Position numbers and translations under genes: made by a program. Positions 1 through 7,916 of a stretch of DNA of 64,000 nt are shown piece after piece (within the stretch, counting starts at the first letter, position 1; every line of letters begins with the position of its first letter). Where the stretch lies: the NCBI GenBank assembly GCA_025350465.1, contig JANXXU010000024.1, forward strand, positions 124,001-188,000. Direction: 5' to 3'. The notes below the pieces were generated by a model, which saw only the letters and a list, made by a program, of their open reading frames with translations, was not told the origin of the DNA and did no database searches. Source of the DNA: Alphaproteobacteria bacterium (GTDB lineage: Bacteria; Pseudomonadota; Alphaproteobacteria; Micropepsales; Micropepsaceae).

Positions 1-450
1 GGACCAGGCCTCGCGCGAGGCGATGCGCTTTTTTCCGCGCAAGAAGGATTCGGTGAAGACGAGATCGTCGCCGTCCCAGCGGATGATCGCGGGCGAGAAC
101 GTGCAGCCGGCCTGGCTCGCGCTCGTGCACCAGAGCTCGCGGAAGGTTTTCGCGCGCGCGTCCCACCACAGGATCGCGGTCGCCGTCAGATGGCCGTGCG
201 GGGTGTCGGAATTGTAATCATAGACCAACGACAAGTTGCCGGGGCCGGCGCGCCAGGTTTCGCTGCCGTGGCCGGTGCCGCCTTTCGGCAGGTCGGGGCT
301 CGGCGGGTATTCCTCCTCGACCGTCCAAGAACCGGCGAGGCCGTCGATCGCCTTCTGCAGCTCCGGCGCGGGCTTTGGCGCGGCGGCGGGCGCGGTCGTG
401 GTGAACGCGGCAAGCGCGATGGCGGCGCAGGCGAGGGGCGTTGCTTTCAT
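1..450 (-). CDS. Secreted protein, DUF1579-like (C-terminus cut by window edge)
   Basis: An open frame runs leftward from an ATG at 450 to the window edge without a stop, so only the first 150 residues are seen. The N-terminus is a typical Sec signal peptide: a short charged start, a run of Ala/Leu/Thr and a probable cleavage after Ala-Ala-Ala near residue 24. The mature part has the pattern of small DUF1579-type proteins: a helix containing LAGSWTV, then beta-rich stretches such as YDYNSDTPHGHLTA and ILWWDARAKTF. Its role is unknown; members of such families are usually periplasmic or secreted lipocalin-like proteins. It is divergent from the VanW-like gene, with a 172-base gap between them. 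The family name is an inference from pattern only. Confidence 0.7.
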   Translation of the reverse strand, partial: MKATPLACAAIALAAFTTTAPAAAPKPAPELQKAIDGLAGSWTVEEEYPPSPDLPKGGTGHGSETWRAGPGNLSLVYDYNSDTPHGHLTATAILWWDARAKTFRELWCTSASQAGCTFSPAIIRWDGDDLVFTESFLRGKKRIASREAWS

Positions 451-622
451 TGCTGGCGACTCGGCGGTTGGCCGGCAAAGTATAGCAAGCGCCTGCCGGC
501 TGTGACCGGGGCTACAAACATTCGCGAGACCGCGTAACGGCGCCTTAACATCGTCACGATTCTCTTTCATCTCTCATGCCCGATGGGGTGGGGTGCCCGT
601 GGGTAGGGTGAAGGACACGCCG

Positions 623-2422
623 ATGACGCTCGTGCCTCCGTCGACGATTGCACTCGTGCCCCATGCGGCGCACAGCGACGTGCCGAGCCGATTATCGAGC
701 GCGGTGTTTCGCGCCAAGGTCGCGGTGCTGCAGATGCGACGCGCCTTGATAAACTTACGCGAACCGGTGCGCGCCTGTGCGAAGAGCGACGGCGCGGGCT
801 TCACTATCGTTGCCGGCGAATCGCGGACGAAACTCTGGTCGGACGAGCGACTCGCCGAGCGCGCCTTTCAGCTCGGCAAGGTGCAGAACTTGCGCCGCGC
901 GGTGGCGAGCCTCGACCGCATTCTGATCGCGCCCGATGCGACGTTCAGTTTCTGGTCGCAAGTCGGGCGTGCGCGGCGCGGGCGCGGCTTCGTCAAAGGG
1001 CGCATGCTGCAGCAAGGCTGCCTCGTGCCGGCGACGGGCGGGGGATTGTGCCAGCTCTCGAACGCGCTCTACGACGTCGCCCTGCAAGCGGGATGCGAAA
1101 TCGTCGAGCGCCACGCGCATTCGCGCAGCGTGCCGGGATCCGCGGCGGCGCTTGGGCGCGACGCGACGGTTGCCTGGAACTACGTCGATCTGCGCTTCCG
1201 GCCGCCGAGCGCGCTGTTTCTGGAAGCGCGGGTCGAGCGCGACGAGTTGGTGCTGCGCTTGCGGCAGCGCCCGGCGATGGCCGCCGAGGCGGCGAAGCCG
1301 GCCTTGCGCGTGCGCACGGTGCTACGCACGGACGCGCCTCAACGCGCGGCGCAAACCTGCGGCACGTGCACCGAGACGACCTGCTTTCGCCATGAGCAGG
1401 CGGAAGAGTGCGAGCGGCACGGCGACGGGCGAACCGCGTTCCTCGTCGATGAAAATTGGGGCGAGTTCAAAGACTACGTCGCGCACACGCGCACGAACAA
1501 AGATGTGTTGGGAATGCCGCTCGACGGCGCGCGGTGGCGGCTGGCGCGCTATCGCTGGGCGACGGAGGGATTCGATCGCGTCGGCGCGGCAAGCGTTGCC
1601 GCCGTGCGGCGCGCGCTCGCCATTCGCGGCAAGGCGCAAGGCCCGGCGCGACGCAACGCCGAAATCGAAGGCGCCGAGCGCATTGCGCTGCGTCTGTCGC
1701 GCTTGCTCAGCGCGGATGTGGAGCGCGTGTGCATCGCGCAGTCGCTCTTGCCGTTCGCGTGGCGCAACGGCGATCTGGGCGGGCGCGAGGTCAGCGTGCT
1801 GATGACGCGCCTGCCGATGACGGCGCTGCAGGCGCGCCTCGACGCCGCCTTCGCCGCGCACCCCGAGCGCAAGACGCTCGGCGATTTTCGCGCACCGGCG
1901 TGGCTGGTGAAAGCCGAACGCGAGGCGCTCGCCTATGCGTCGCGCATCGTTACACCGCATGCCGAGATCGCGGCGATGTATCCGGGCAAGGCCGAACTGC
2001 TCGAATGGCAGATGGCGAAGGTCGCGCGCGTCGAACGGTCAGCGGATTCGCAAAAGCGCATCGCGTTTCCCGGACCGACGATCGCTCGCAAGGGCGCCTA
2101 TGAACTGCGCGAAGCGGCGCGCGCGCTGGGGCTCGAAGTCGTACTCCTGGGCAGCGATTTGGAAGGCGCGGAGTTTTGGTCGGGCGTCACGATGCGGCGC
2201 GCTGATGTGGGTGGACCAAATTCGTGGCTTCGCGATGTCGGCGCTGTGGTGCAGCCGGCGCTCGTCGAAGAACGCCCGCGCCATTTGCTCGCGGCACTCG
2301 CGGCCGGCGTGCCGGTGATCGCGACGCACGCCTGCGGCTTGGGCGAGCGCGTGGGCGTAACGACGGTTAAGCATGGCGACGTGGATTCGCTGATTGCGGC
2401 GTTGCGCGCGGTCTTAGCGTGA
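623..2422 (+). CDS. VanW-like domain fused to a glycosyltransferase-like C-terminus
   Basis: A 599-residue protein. Residues about 85-205 carry the VanW pattern: a FSFW segment, then ATGGGLCQLSNALYD (137-151) and ERHAHSR. A small cysteine cluster follows (C246, C249, C254, C263), spaced like a metal-binding knuckle. The last 130 residues look like the nucleotide-sugar-binding half of a GT-B glycosyltransferase (IAFPGPTIARKGAYELREAA, then LLAALAAGVPVIATHACGLGE and a closing helix). VanW is known from vancomycin-resistance clusters but its reaction is unknown. I chose ATG 623 rather than GTG 593 because GAAGGA lies 8 bases upstream of it. There is no signal peptide or membrane helix, so it is probably cytoplasmic. 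A role in envelope or exopolysaccharide chemistry fits the exoD neighbour but is inference. Confidence 0.75.
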   Translation: MTLVPPSTIALVPHAAHSDVPSRLSSAVFRAKVAVLQMRRALINLREPVRACAKSDGAGFTIVAGESRTKLWSDERLAERAFQLGKVQNLRRAVASLDRILIAPDATFSFWSQVGRARRGRGFVKGRMLQQGCLVPATGGGLCQLSNALYDVALQAGCEIVERHAHSRSVPGSAAALGRDATVAWNYVDLRFRPPSALFLEARVERDELVLRLRQRPAMAAEAAKPALRVRTVLRTDAPQRAAQTCGTCTETTCFRHEQAEECERHGDGRTAFLVDENWGEFKDYVAHTRTNKDVLGMPLDGARWRLARYRWATEGFDRVGAASVAAVRRALAIRGKAQGPARRNAEIEGAERIALRLSRLLSADVERVCIAQSLLPFAWRNGDLGGREVSVLMTRLPMTALQARLDAAFAAHPERKTLGDFRAPAWLVKAEREALAYASRIVTPHAEIAAMYPGKAELLEWQMAKVARVERSADSQKRIAFPGPTIARKGAYELREAARALGLEVVLLGSDLEGAEFWSGVTMRRADVGGPNSWLRDVGAVVQPALVEERPRHLLAALAAGVPVIATHACGLGERVGVTTVKHGDVDSLIAALRAVLA

Positions 2423-2513
2423 CAACATTGTAAAGGCGCGAACGACAGCTCGCGCAGGCGCTGCAAATGGCGTAGCGTAAGTTCGACTCGGGCGCGCGCG
2501 AAAGGCGGCAAGA

Positions 2514-2711
2514 ATGTTCGGCATTCATTGGCTTCGCGGCCGGATCCTGATCGAAAAGCAGACCAGCGAGCTTACGGCGCTCGCCGAAGTCGTCTCCACC
2601 ACGCGGCGCGGTGCGCGCGACGTTGGGACGCGCCACCCGGGCAATGCGCCCGACAGTTTCAAAATCTTCAACGGCCTCGGTAAAGAGATGGGCCAATACA
2701 CTCTTACCTAG
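2514..2711 (+). CDS. Small conserved-looking hypothetical protein, 65 aa
   Basis: An ATG-started frame of 65 residues between the VanW fusion and exoD. Third codon positions are about 70% G or C, as in the neighbouring real genes, and GGCGGCAAG lies just upstream as a possible ribosome site. The protein is soluble, with a basic start (HWLRGRILIEK), a helical middle and a compact motif RHPGNAPDSFKIFNGLGKEMG near the C-terminus. No function can be assigned. Its stop is 11 bases before the preferred GTG of the next gene, so the two may be co-transcribed. Chance coding cannot be excluded for so short a frame. Confidence 0.55.
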   Translation: MFGIHWLRGRILIEKQTSELTALAEVVSTTRRGARDVGTRHPGNAPDSFKIFNGLGKEMGQYTLT

Positions 2712-2721
2712 GCCCGCCCTC

Positions 2722-3345
2722 GTGGGGGAAGCGACACCAGGCCAAGCGAACGCGCGCATCGCGACGTCTACCGTTCTCGATCACCTGTTGGACGAGGCGC
2801 CGGGCGACACCGTCACGCTCGCCTGGCTGATCGGCGCGTTGCGCCAACGATCGTTCGGGCTCGTCATGCTTTTGATGGCGCTCGTGGCGCTGGTGCCAGG
2901 CGGATCGACGGTGATCGGCGTCTTGCTCATCTTTCCCGCGGTGCAAATGATCTTGGCGCGCGAGAGCCCGAGTTTGCCGCACCTCATTTCCTCGCGCCGC
3001 ATATCGACGGAGCGTATTGCACGCGTCTGCCGGCGCGCGGCGGCGTTTCTCAGATGGGTCGAAACATTCAGCAAGCCGCGCTGGCAGACGCCGTTCCAAG
3101 CAACCAAACGCATCGTCGGCTTCACGATTGTGCTGCTTGCACCGACTCTCGTCTGGCCCTTCCCGTTCAGCCACATCATTCCGGCGCTCGTCATTATGCT
3201 GTTGGCGCTCGCCTATCTTGAAGAAGACGGCGTCTTATTGTGCTTGGCGCTGGCGGCGGCACTCGTGTCACTCGCGATCACAGCGGCGACAGTGTGGGCG
3301 GGAATCAAAGTTACCGACTGGGTTTCGCCATTGTTCAACGGGTGA
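2722..3345 (+). CDS. exoD: ExoD-family inner-membrane protein
   Basis: A 207-residue membrane protein with the ExoD pattern: a cytoplasmic N-terminal part (LLDEAPGDTVTLAWLIGALRQRSFGLVMLLMALVALVPGGS), a pair of hydrophobic segments ending in GVLLIFPAVQMIL, a loop with the conserved SRRIS and a C-terminal hydrophobic domain (WPFPFSHIIPALVIMLLALAYLEEDGVLL). ExoD was first described in rhizobial exopolysaccharide synthesis and is widespread in Alphaproteobacteria; its biochemical role is not known. The open frame extends up to 2611, but that part overlaps the preceding small gene and does not look like the family, so I start at GTG 2722. The frame of the upstream overlap is the main doubt about the start. 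Confidence 0.85.
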   Translation: MGEATPGQANARIATSTVLDHLLDEAPGDTVTLAWLIGALRQRSFGLVMLLMALVALVPGGSTVIGVLLIFPAVQMILARESPSLPHLISSRRISTERIARVCRRAAAFLRWVETFSKPRWQTPFQATKRIVGFTIVLLAPTLVWPFPFSHIIPALVIMLLALAYLEEDGVLLCLALAAALVSLAITAATVWAGIKVTDWVSPLFNG

Positions 3346-3573
3346 ACGTGCTGCAATAAACGGCGCAACTCAGCCATCACAGCGAGTTTTGTTGTATTTC
3401 GAACACTTGTCCTATATGTCTTTGCACGTGACGGCTGCATGCCCGTTCTGCGCAAGACGCAGCGGGTGCAATTCGTATTAGACGGCTTCAAAACCCCTCT
3501 CGTCGTTTGGCTAGCTTTTCACGCCGCTTCGGCATGTCGCCGGGGCGGCAACACTCGCTTTAAGGAATATCTC

Positions 3574-3780
3574 ATGTCGACGACCGGAACGGTCAAATTC
3601 TTCAACGTCTCCAAGGGTTTTGGATTCATCTCGCCTGACGGCGGCGGCAAGGACGTCTTCGTCCACGCGACTGCCGTCGAGCGCGCCGGAATGCGGGCTT
3701 TGGCTGAAGGCCAACGCGTCTCTTTCGAAATCGAGCCGGATGCACGCGGTTCAAAAGCAGTCAATCTCGTCGCGGCGTAA
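3574..3780 (+). CDS. cspA: Cold-shock domain protein
   Basis: A 68-residue protein that is a single cold-shock domain. Both RNA-binding motifs are present: KGFGFIS (RNP1) and DVFVHAT (RNP2), with the usual start GTVKFFN. Such proteins bind single-stranded RNA and DNA, melt RNA structure and act as antiterminators at low temperature. ATG 3574 is chosen because the family begins there and AAGGAA lies just upstream; an in-frame upstream extension to 3439 is not family-like. A 228-base untranslated stretch separates it from exoD, consistent with the long regulatory 5' leaders of csp genes, though no specific structure was demonstrated. A strong terminator follows. Confidence 0.95.
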   Translation: MSTTGTVKFFNVSKGFGFISPDGGGKDVFVHATAVERAGMRALAEGQRVSFEIEPDARGSKAVNLVAA

Positions 3781-3806
3781 TTCGCGACCGAGATCCTCGG
3801 GCAGAG

Positions 3807-3836
3807 AGAGCGACCGCCGACGTGGTCGCTCTTTTT
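3807..3836 (+). terminator. Rho-independent terminator after the cold-shock gene
   Basis: A perfect 9-bp stem (AGAGCGACC at 3807-3815 and GGTCGCTCT at 3824-3832) with an 8-base loop, followed by five T residues. It sits 27 bases after the csp stop codon and 35 bases before the next gene. Confidence 0.9.
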
Positions 3837-3870
3837 CCTGAACCACCGGCGACCCGCGGAGGCGCCGCCT

Positions 3871-4191
3871 ATGAAAAAGAAATTTGAGAAGCCCGTTCGC
3901 GCCGATACGCCGCTCGTCATCGTCGACCTGCACGACCGCGTGCCGGGAATGACGGACGACGCCCTGAGCACACTGCATGCGAATGCCGTGCGTTTGGTGC
4001 AAAGCGGCACCGAACGCCAGCGTGCCTCAGCCGGCGCGTTGATGCCTGCGATCGAATCCGAACTCGCCGAGCGGCGCGCCAAGGCGCTGGCCAATCCGCC
4101 GGTGCGCAAGCGTCGCGCAGCGGTCAAGAAGGTCAAGGCTGCGGCCCCACCGCCCACAGTCATCCCAACAGACGGAGATCAGGCCGCATGA
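3871..4191 (+). CDS. Small hypothetical protein, 106 aa, basic C-terminus
   Basis: The protein begins MKKKFEKPVRADTPLVIVDL, has a predicted helical core (residues 25-70, with a stretch resembling SGTERQRASAGALMPAIESELAERRA) and ends in a Lys/Arg/Ala/Pro-rich tail that may be disordered and bind nucleic acid. No known domain was recognised. Its ATG is preceded by GGAGGCG. Its last codons overlap the start of the following gene by four bases (ATGA), a sign of translational coupling. The strong csp terminator upstream suggests the two genes have their own promoter. Function unknown. Confidence 0.75.
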   Translation: MKKKFEKPVRADTPLVIVDLHDRVPGMTDDALSTLHANAVRLVQSGTERQRASAGALMPAIESELAERRAKALANPPVRKRRAAVKKVKAAAPPPTVIPTDGDQAA

Positions 4192-4382
4192 GCGAAGCTT
4201 TGCACAAATTCAAGATCGGTCAGAACGTAAAACTGTTTCTCAGCGTGAAAGGCGCGGCACCGCAAGGCGTCGAACACGAGGTGATGCGTCTGCTGCCCTC
4301 CGAAAACAACGAATTTCAATACCGGGTGCGTGCCGTCGACGGGCGCACTGACCGCGTCGTTCTGGAAAGCCAGCTGAAATAA
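4188..4382 (+). CDS. Small SH3-like hypothetical protein, 64 aa
   Basis: A 64-residue protein of beta-strand character: FKIGQNVKLFLS, then HEVMRLLPSENNEFQYRVRAV and a closing RVVLESQL. This resembles a family of short alphaproteobacterial proteins with an SH3-like barrel pattern (a KxGQxV start and a central RLLPxENxxxQYR segment) whose function is not known. It overlaps the preceding gene by four bases and is probably co-translated with it. No signal peptide or membrane segment. The 259 bases that follow, up to the OmpA gene, hold no gene that I can support and presumably carry the ompA promoter. Confidence 0.8.
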   Translation: MSEALHKFKIGQNVKLFLSVKGAAPQGVEHEVMRLLPSENNEFQYRVRAVDGRTDRVVLESQLK

Positions 4383-4641
4383 TTGCACTTGCGGCCGGCG
4401 CTCAACCAGCGCGCGCTGCACGCCACGACTTCGAAGTTTCGTAGGCGTTCGCGGAGAACAGCCGAAATCTGGCCACGTCTTGTGGTTGAGTGTGCCGCGT
4501 CGGTCACAGTCGAGAGCTACGTTGATCGCCTGTGATCGAATCACCGTTGATTGATACAGCACGGACTCGCACCCTTCGACGATTGGGAGCCGCCACGGCT
4601 TGGGGCCGGCGGCATGTTCGTCCTTTTGGGGGCACACTTTC

Positions 4642-5685
4642 ATGAAAATTAGAACACTTCTGCTCGGCACCGTCGTAGGTCTCGCGTTCGCCGGCTCGGC
4701 GCAAGCGGCGCCTTTCCATGGTTGGTATGTGGGTTTGGAAGGCGGCGCCGATTGGGTGCAGAAGGACAATTTTGTCAACCACTTCACTGGCGGCGGCCCG
4801 TCCATCATCGACGAGCAATTCAGCGTCAAGACGGGGTGGGCGGTCTTGGCCACCGTCGGTTATGCCTTTGGTCGGCATTGGCGCGTTGAAGGCGAGGCCG
4901 GTTACCGGGCCAACAACCTTGATCGGTTGAAAGTATTTAGCCCGCCAATTTATGCCGGCAGTGGCCCCGCTCAGGGCGATCTGCGGGAAATGACGCTGAT
5001 GGCGAATGTGCTCTATGACATTCCACTTACAGCGAAGCTGGACTTGTCGATCGGCGCCGGTGTCGGCGCAGACAATGCGCGCCTCAAAACGACTCCAAGC
5101 TTTTCCGATTCCACATGGGACTTCGCCTACCAAGGTATCGCGGCGCTGAATTATTCAATCGGGCAGCGCTCGCAACTCTTCGTGGATTATCGGTATTTGA
5201 CGGATTCGAGCCCCAAGTTCGATGGTGGTCCCAATCACCTGTCCTTCGACGACATCCACAAACACACCGTGACGCTCGGTTTGCGCTATGCGCTCGAGCC
5301 GCAAGAAGAAGCGGCGCCTCCGCCTCCTCCGCCGCCACCACCACCACCGGCAGCGCCGTCGCACTTCATCATCTTCTTCGGCTTCAACAAATGTAACATC
5401 ACGGCCGAAGCCGATAGCGTGTTGAGCGAAGCGGCGTCAGCCGCCAAGAGCATGGGTTCGGCCAGCGTGACGATCGTCGGTCACACCGACACCGTCGGCT
5501 CGAACAAGTACAACCAGAAACTCTCCGAATGCCGCGCACATGCGGCCGAGTCCAACCTGGAGGGCAAAGGCGTGCCGAAGGGCGCGATCTCGGCTTCGGG
5601 CAAAGGCGAAACGGAGTTGATGGTTCAGACGGGTGACGGCGTAAAAGAGCCGCAAAACCGTCGCGCCACGGTCGATCTGCACTAA
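4642..5685 (+). CDS. ompA: OmpA-family outer-membrane protein
   Basis: A 347-residue protein in the classic OmpA layout: a signal peptide (residues 1-20, ending GSAQA), an N-terminal eight-stranded beta-barrel (about 22-220, beginning FHGWYVGLEGGADWVQ and closing LGLRYAL), a linker of consecutive prolines (about 228-242) and a C-terminal OmpA peptidoglycan-binding domain. In that domain the two residues that contact diaminopimelate are in place: D283 of GHTD and R298 fifteen residues later. It anchors the outer membrane to the wall. Start is at ATG 4642, after TGGGGG; the frame is open upstream to 4600 but the signal peptide fixes the start. A terminator follows immediately. Confidence 0.95.
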   Translation: MKIRTLLLGTVVGLAFAGSAQAAPFHGWYVGLEGGADWVQKDNFVNHFTGGGPSIIDEQFSVKTGWAVLATVGYAFGRHWRVEGEAGYRANNLDRLKVFSPPIYAGSGPAQGDLREMTLMANVLYDIPLTAKLDLSIGAGVGADNARLKTTPSFSDSTWDFAYQGIAALNYSIGQRSQLFVDYRYLTDSSPKFDGGPNHLSFDDIHKHTVTLGLRYALEPQEEAAPPPPPPPPPPPAAPSHFIIFFGFNKCNITAEADSVLSEAASAAKSMGSASVTIVGHTDTVGSNKYNQKLSECRAHAAESNLEGKGVPKGAISASGKGETELMVQTGDGVKEPQNRRATVDLH

Positions 5686-5715
5686 GTCAGACCGATCTTC
5701 TCAAGGGGATGTTCA

Positions 5716-5747
5716 AGGGCGGGCCAAACGGCCCGCCCTCTTCTTTT
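5716..5747 (+). terminator. Rho-independent terminator after ompA
   Basis: A perfect 10-bp GC-rich stem (5716-5725 with 5730-5739) around the tetraloop AAAC, followed by a T-rich tail at 5741-5747. It lies 30 bases after the ompA stop codon. Confidence 0.92.
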
Positions 5748-5796
5748 GCGGGCAGGCGAATCTGGTAGGTTTTTCACGCAAACGGAGAACAAACCG

Positions 5797-6189
5797 ATGG
5801 TCACCACCACCGCACTCTACGCCGGAATTCTCGCGCTGATTTCAATCGTGCTCGCCAACCGGGCCGGCATGACGCGGGCGAAGTTGCAAATTCCGCTGGG
5901 TGACGGCGGCAACAAGGATTTGATCGCCGCGATCCGGCGCCATGCCAACTTTGTCGAATTCGTGCCGCTGATCGTCGTCATGATGGCGATGATCGAGTTG
6001 AACGGTTCGCCGAAGTGGTGGCTGCATGCACTGGGCATACCGCTCGTCATCGCGCGCATTGTTCATCCCTTAGGCATCAGCACCGAACAAATGTCGAGCC
6101 CATTGCGGATGATCGGCTCGCTGGTGACGGCCCTTGTCACCGTTGCCTGCGCGTTGCTGCTGCTGTGGCAGGCGGCCGCCGCTCTCTAA
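5797..6189 (+). CDS. MAPEG-family membrane protein
   Basis: A 130-residue protein with four hydrophobic segments, the MAPEG fold (membrane-associated proteins in eicosanoid and glutathione metabolism). The family signature region is visible: IPLGDGGNKDLIAAIRRHANFVEFVPLIVVM, where the R..AN.VE..P motif belongs to helix 2, and a later RIVHPLGI. Bacterial members (YecN type) are poorly characterised; some have glutathione transferase or peroxidase activity. ATG 5797 follows CGGAGAAC and fits the family length; the frame is open to 5746 but that part overlaps the ompA terminator. The 257 bases after it hold no gene I can support. Confidence 0.88.
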   Translation: MVTTTALYAGILALISIVLANRAGMTRAKLQIPLGDGGNKDLIAAIRRHANFVEFVPLIVVMMAMIELNGSPKWWLHALGIPLVIARIVHPLGISTEQMSSPLRMIGSLVTALVTVACALLLLWQAAAAL

Positions 6190-6446
6190 CGAGAGTGCGA
6201 ACCCTGTCGTTTTCGACGTGAGGTTTTGAAGGATTCCTTCCCTCGGCCGAAAGGGCGGTCGAGCAGGTTTTTCCCGACTTGTCGCCCACGAGTTCCCCAC
6301 ATCCATCGCGCGAAAGTTGCAGACCTCGCGCGTGCGCAAGTCTCGGCGCTCGTGCTATCGTGCCATGCGTTCGGTTCGGCCACCCACTAGGGCTAGCCCC
6401 CGAGTATCTTCGTTTTGCCCCAATCGCCAACTACAGGCTTCGACCC

Positions 6447-7073
6447 ATGTCCAAGCTTCTTCGTTTCTTGGTCTTTGTGCCCCTTCTTATGCTGGCCGGC
6501 TCGGCGAACGCGAGCGCCGCGCTGACGTCGCGCGATCTCGCCGATCTCAAACGCGTTTCGGATTATCTGAACTCGATCTCGTCGATGCAGGCGGGCTTCG
6601 TGCAGGTCGGACCAAACGGGGAGCTCGACCAGGGCGTCCTCTACGCGCGCAAGCCCGGCCGCCTGCGCTTCGAATACGCGCCGCCGTCGCCCTATCTCAT
6701 CGTTTCCGACGGGCAGACGATCGCGGTTGCGAACAGTCAGCTGCGCACAGTCGATCGCTATCCCCTGCTCGAAAATCCGCTGAGCGTCATTTTGAAAGAG
6801 GGCATCGACCTGGCCAAAGACGCCAACGTCGTTGCCGTCGACCATCAGTCCGGAACGCTTCGGGTGACGGCGCGTCAAGATTCCGGGCCGCTCAAGGGGC
6901 AGGTGACCTTGATCTTCGCCGATCCGGCGATCGAGCTTCGGCAATGGATCATCACCGATGCGCAAGGCCTGCAGACGATGATCGCGCTTAAGGACATGAA
7001 GACCCAGGTGCAGCTCGACCCATCGAAATTCCTGCTGCAGGACGTCGACAAGTTCCACCGCAAGCAGGATTAG
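6447..7073 (+). CDS. lolA: Outer-membrane lipoprotein carrier protein LolA
   Basis: A 208-residue periplasmic chaperone that carries lipoproteins from the inner-membrane LolCDE transporter to the outer membrane. Residues 1-23 form a signal peptide (FLVFVPLLMLAGSANASA). The mature protein has the LolA pattern: a first helix with LNSISSMQAGFVQ, GELDQGVLYARKPGRLRFEYAPP, LIVSDGQTIAV and a late TQVQLDPSKFLLQ. ATG 6447 is chosen because the signal peptide starts there; the in-frame extension to 6279 is not protein-like. In many alphaproteobacteria lolA sits next to ftsK and xth; neither is here. Confidence 0.92.
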   Translation: MSKLLRFLVFVPLLMLAGSANASAALTSRDLADLKRVSDYLNSISSMQAGFVQVGPNGELDQGVLYARKPGRLRFEYAPPSPYLIVSDGQTIAVANSQLRTVDRYPLLENPLSVILKEGIDLAKDANVVAVDHQSGTLRVTARQDSGPLKGQVTLIFADPAIELRQWIITDAQGLQTMIALKDMKTQVQLDPSKFLLQDVDKFHRKQD

Positions 7074-7120
7074 AGGGATTCTCTGCGCGGTTGGCGCAGA
7101 CATAATCAAGAAAAACAACT

Positions 7121-7145
7121 GGATTCCGGCTCGCGCGGGAATGAC
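7121..7145. repeat. Single dRS3-like inverted repeat
   Basis: Between lolA and the puuD-like gene is ATTCCG, eight bases, GGGAAT: the ATTCCC-N8-GGGAAT pattern of short dispersed repeats, with one mismatch. A separate 7-bp hairpin (7082-7088 with 7094-7100) precedes it and could help end lolA transcription, though it has no T tract. I saw no second copy in the window. Confidence 0.35.
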
Positions 7146-7154
7146 ACTCCGTCG

Positions 7155-7916
7155 ATGACCCGCGCCAAGCCCATTGTCGGAATTCCATGCGATCTGCGCA
7201 TGATCGGAGCGCACCCGTTTCATGCGGTCGGCGAGAAGTACATTGTCGCCGTGCGCGACGGTGCGGGGGCGTTGCCGCTGCTTCTTCCGGTGCTTGAAGA
7301 TCCGATCGATATCGACGAACTCATCGAGACGGTTGACGGAGTCTTACTGACCGGGTCGCCCTCTAATGTCGCGCCGAAGGTCTACGGCGGACCGGCGCCG
7401 AGACCGGGCGTACTGCAGGACGAGCGGCGCGACGCAACGACCTTGCCGCTGATCAAACAGATTGTTGAGCGCGGCGTCCCGTTGCTTGCGCTATGCCGTG
7501 GTTTCCAAGAGCTTAACGTCGCCTTTGGCGGCACGCTGCATCAGCATGTCGAAGAAATCGCCGGGCGCTTCGATCACCGGGAAGACAAAAATCAACCACT
7601 CGATGCCCAATATGCGCCGGTTCACAACGTTCTTCTGACGCCGGGCGGGCGATTGGAAATGCTGGCGGGCACGGCCACGATCAAAGTCAATTCCTTGCAC
7701 AGCCAAGGCATCGACCGGTTGGGGCAAGGCCTTGCCGTCGAAGCGGTTGCGCCTGACGGGCAGATTGAGGGCGTGCGCGTGCGCGACGCCCGGGCCTTTG
7801 CCCTCGGCGTACAGTGGCATCCGGAATGGCGCTTCTGGGAGAGCGATTTTTCGAAAGCTCTTTTTGCCGCCTTCGGCGCCGCGATGAATGCCCGCCGCGA
7901 GCAATCGGTGCGATGA
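7155..7916 (+). CDS. puuD: Gamma-glutamyl-GABA hydrolase-like peptidase C26
   Basis: A 253-residue class I glutamine amidotransferase-like hydrolase of the peptidase C26 family. The nucleophile is C114 in LLALCRGFQELN and the triad is completed by H222 and E224 in GVQWHPEW. Also typical are GVLLTGSPSNV and GGTLHQHV. PuuD cleaves gamma-glutamyl-gamma-aminobutyrate to glutamate and GABA at the end of the Puu putrescine pathway. The next gene, overlapping by four bases (ATGA), is a gamma-glutamylputrescine-synthetase-type ligase, so the pair supports this role. The oxidase and dehydrogenase of the pathway (PuuB, PuuC) are not in the window. Confidence 0.85.
   Translation: MTRAKPIVGIPCDLRMIGAHPFHAVGEKYIVAVRDGAGALPLLLPVLEDPIDIDELIETVDGVLLTGSPSNVAPKVYGGPAPRPGVLQDERRDATTLPLIKQIVERGVPLLALCRGFQELNVAFGGTLHQHVEEIAGRFDHREDKNQPLDAQYAPVHNVLLTPGGRLEMLAGTATIKVNSLHSQGIDRLGQGLAVEAVAPDGQIEGVRVRDARAFALGVQWHPEWRFWESDFSKALFAAFGAAMNARREQSVR

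Noticed and set aside
936-1802. A long plus-strand frame within the VanW-glycosyltransferase gene
   Set aside because: It is out of frame with the recognised domains and consists mainly of Arg, Ala, Ser and Cys.
5315-5365. A run of CCG/CCA triplets in ompA resembling a microsatellite
   Set aside because: It encodes the proline linker typical of OmpA-family proteins and is not an independent repeat.
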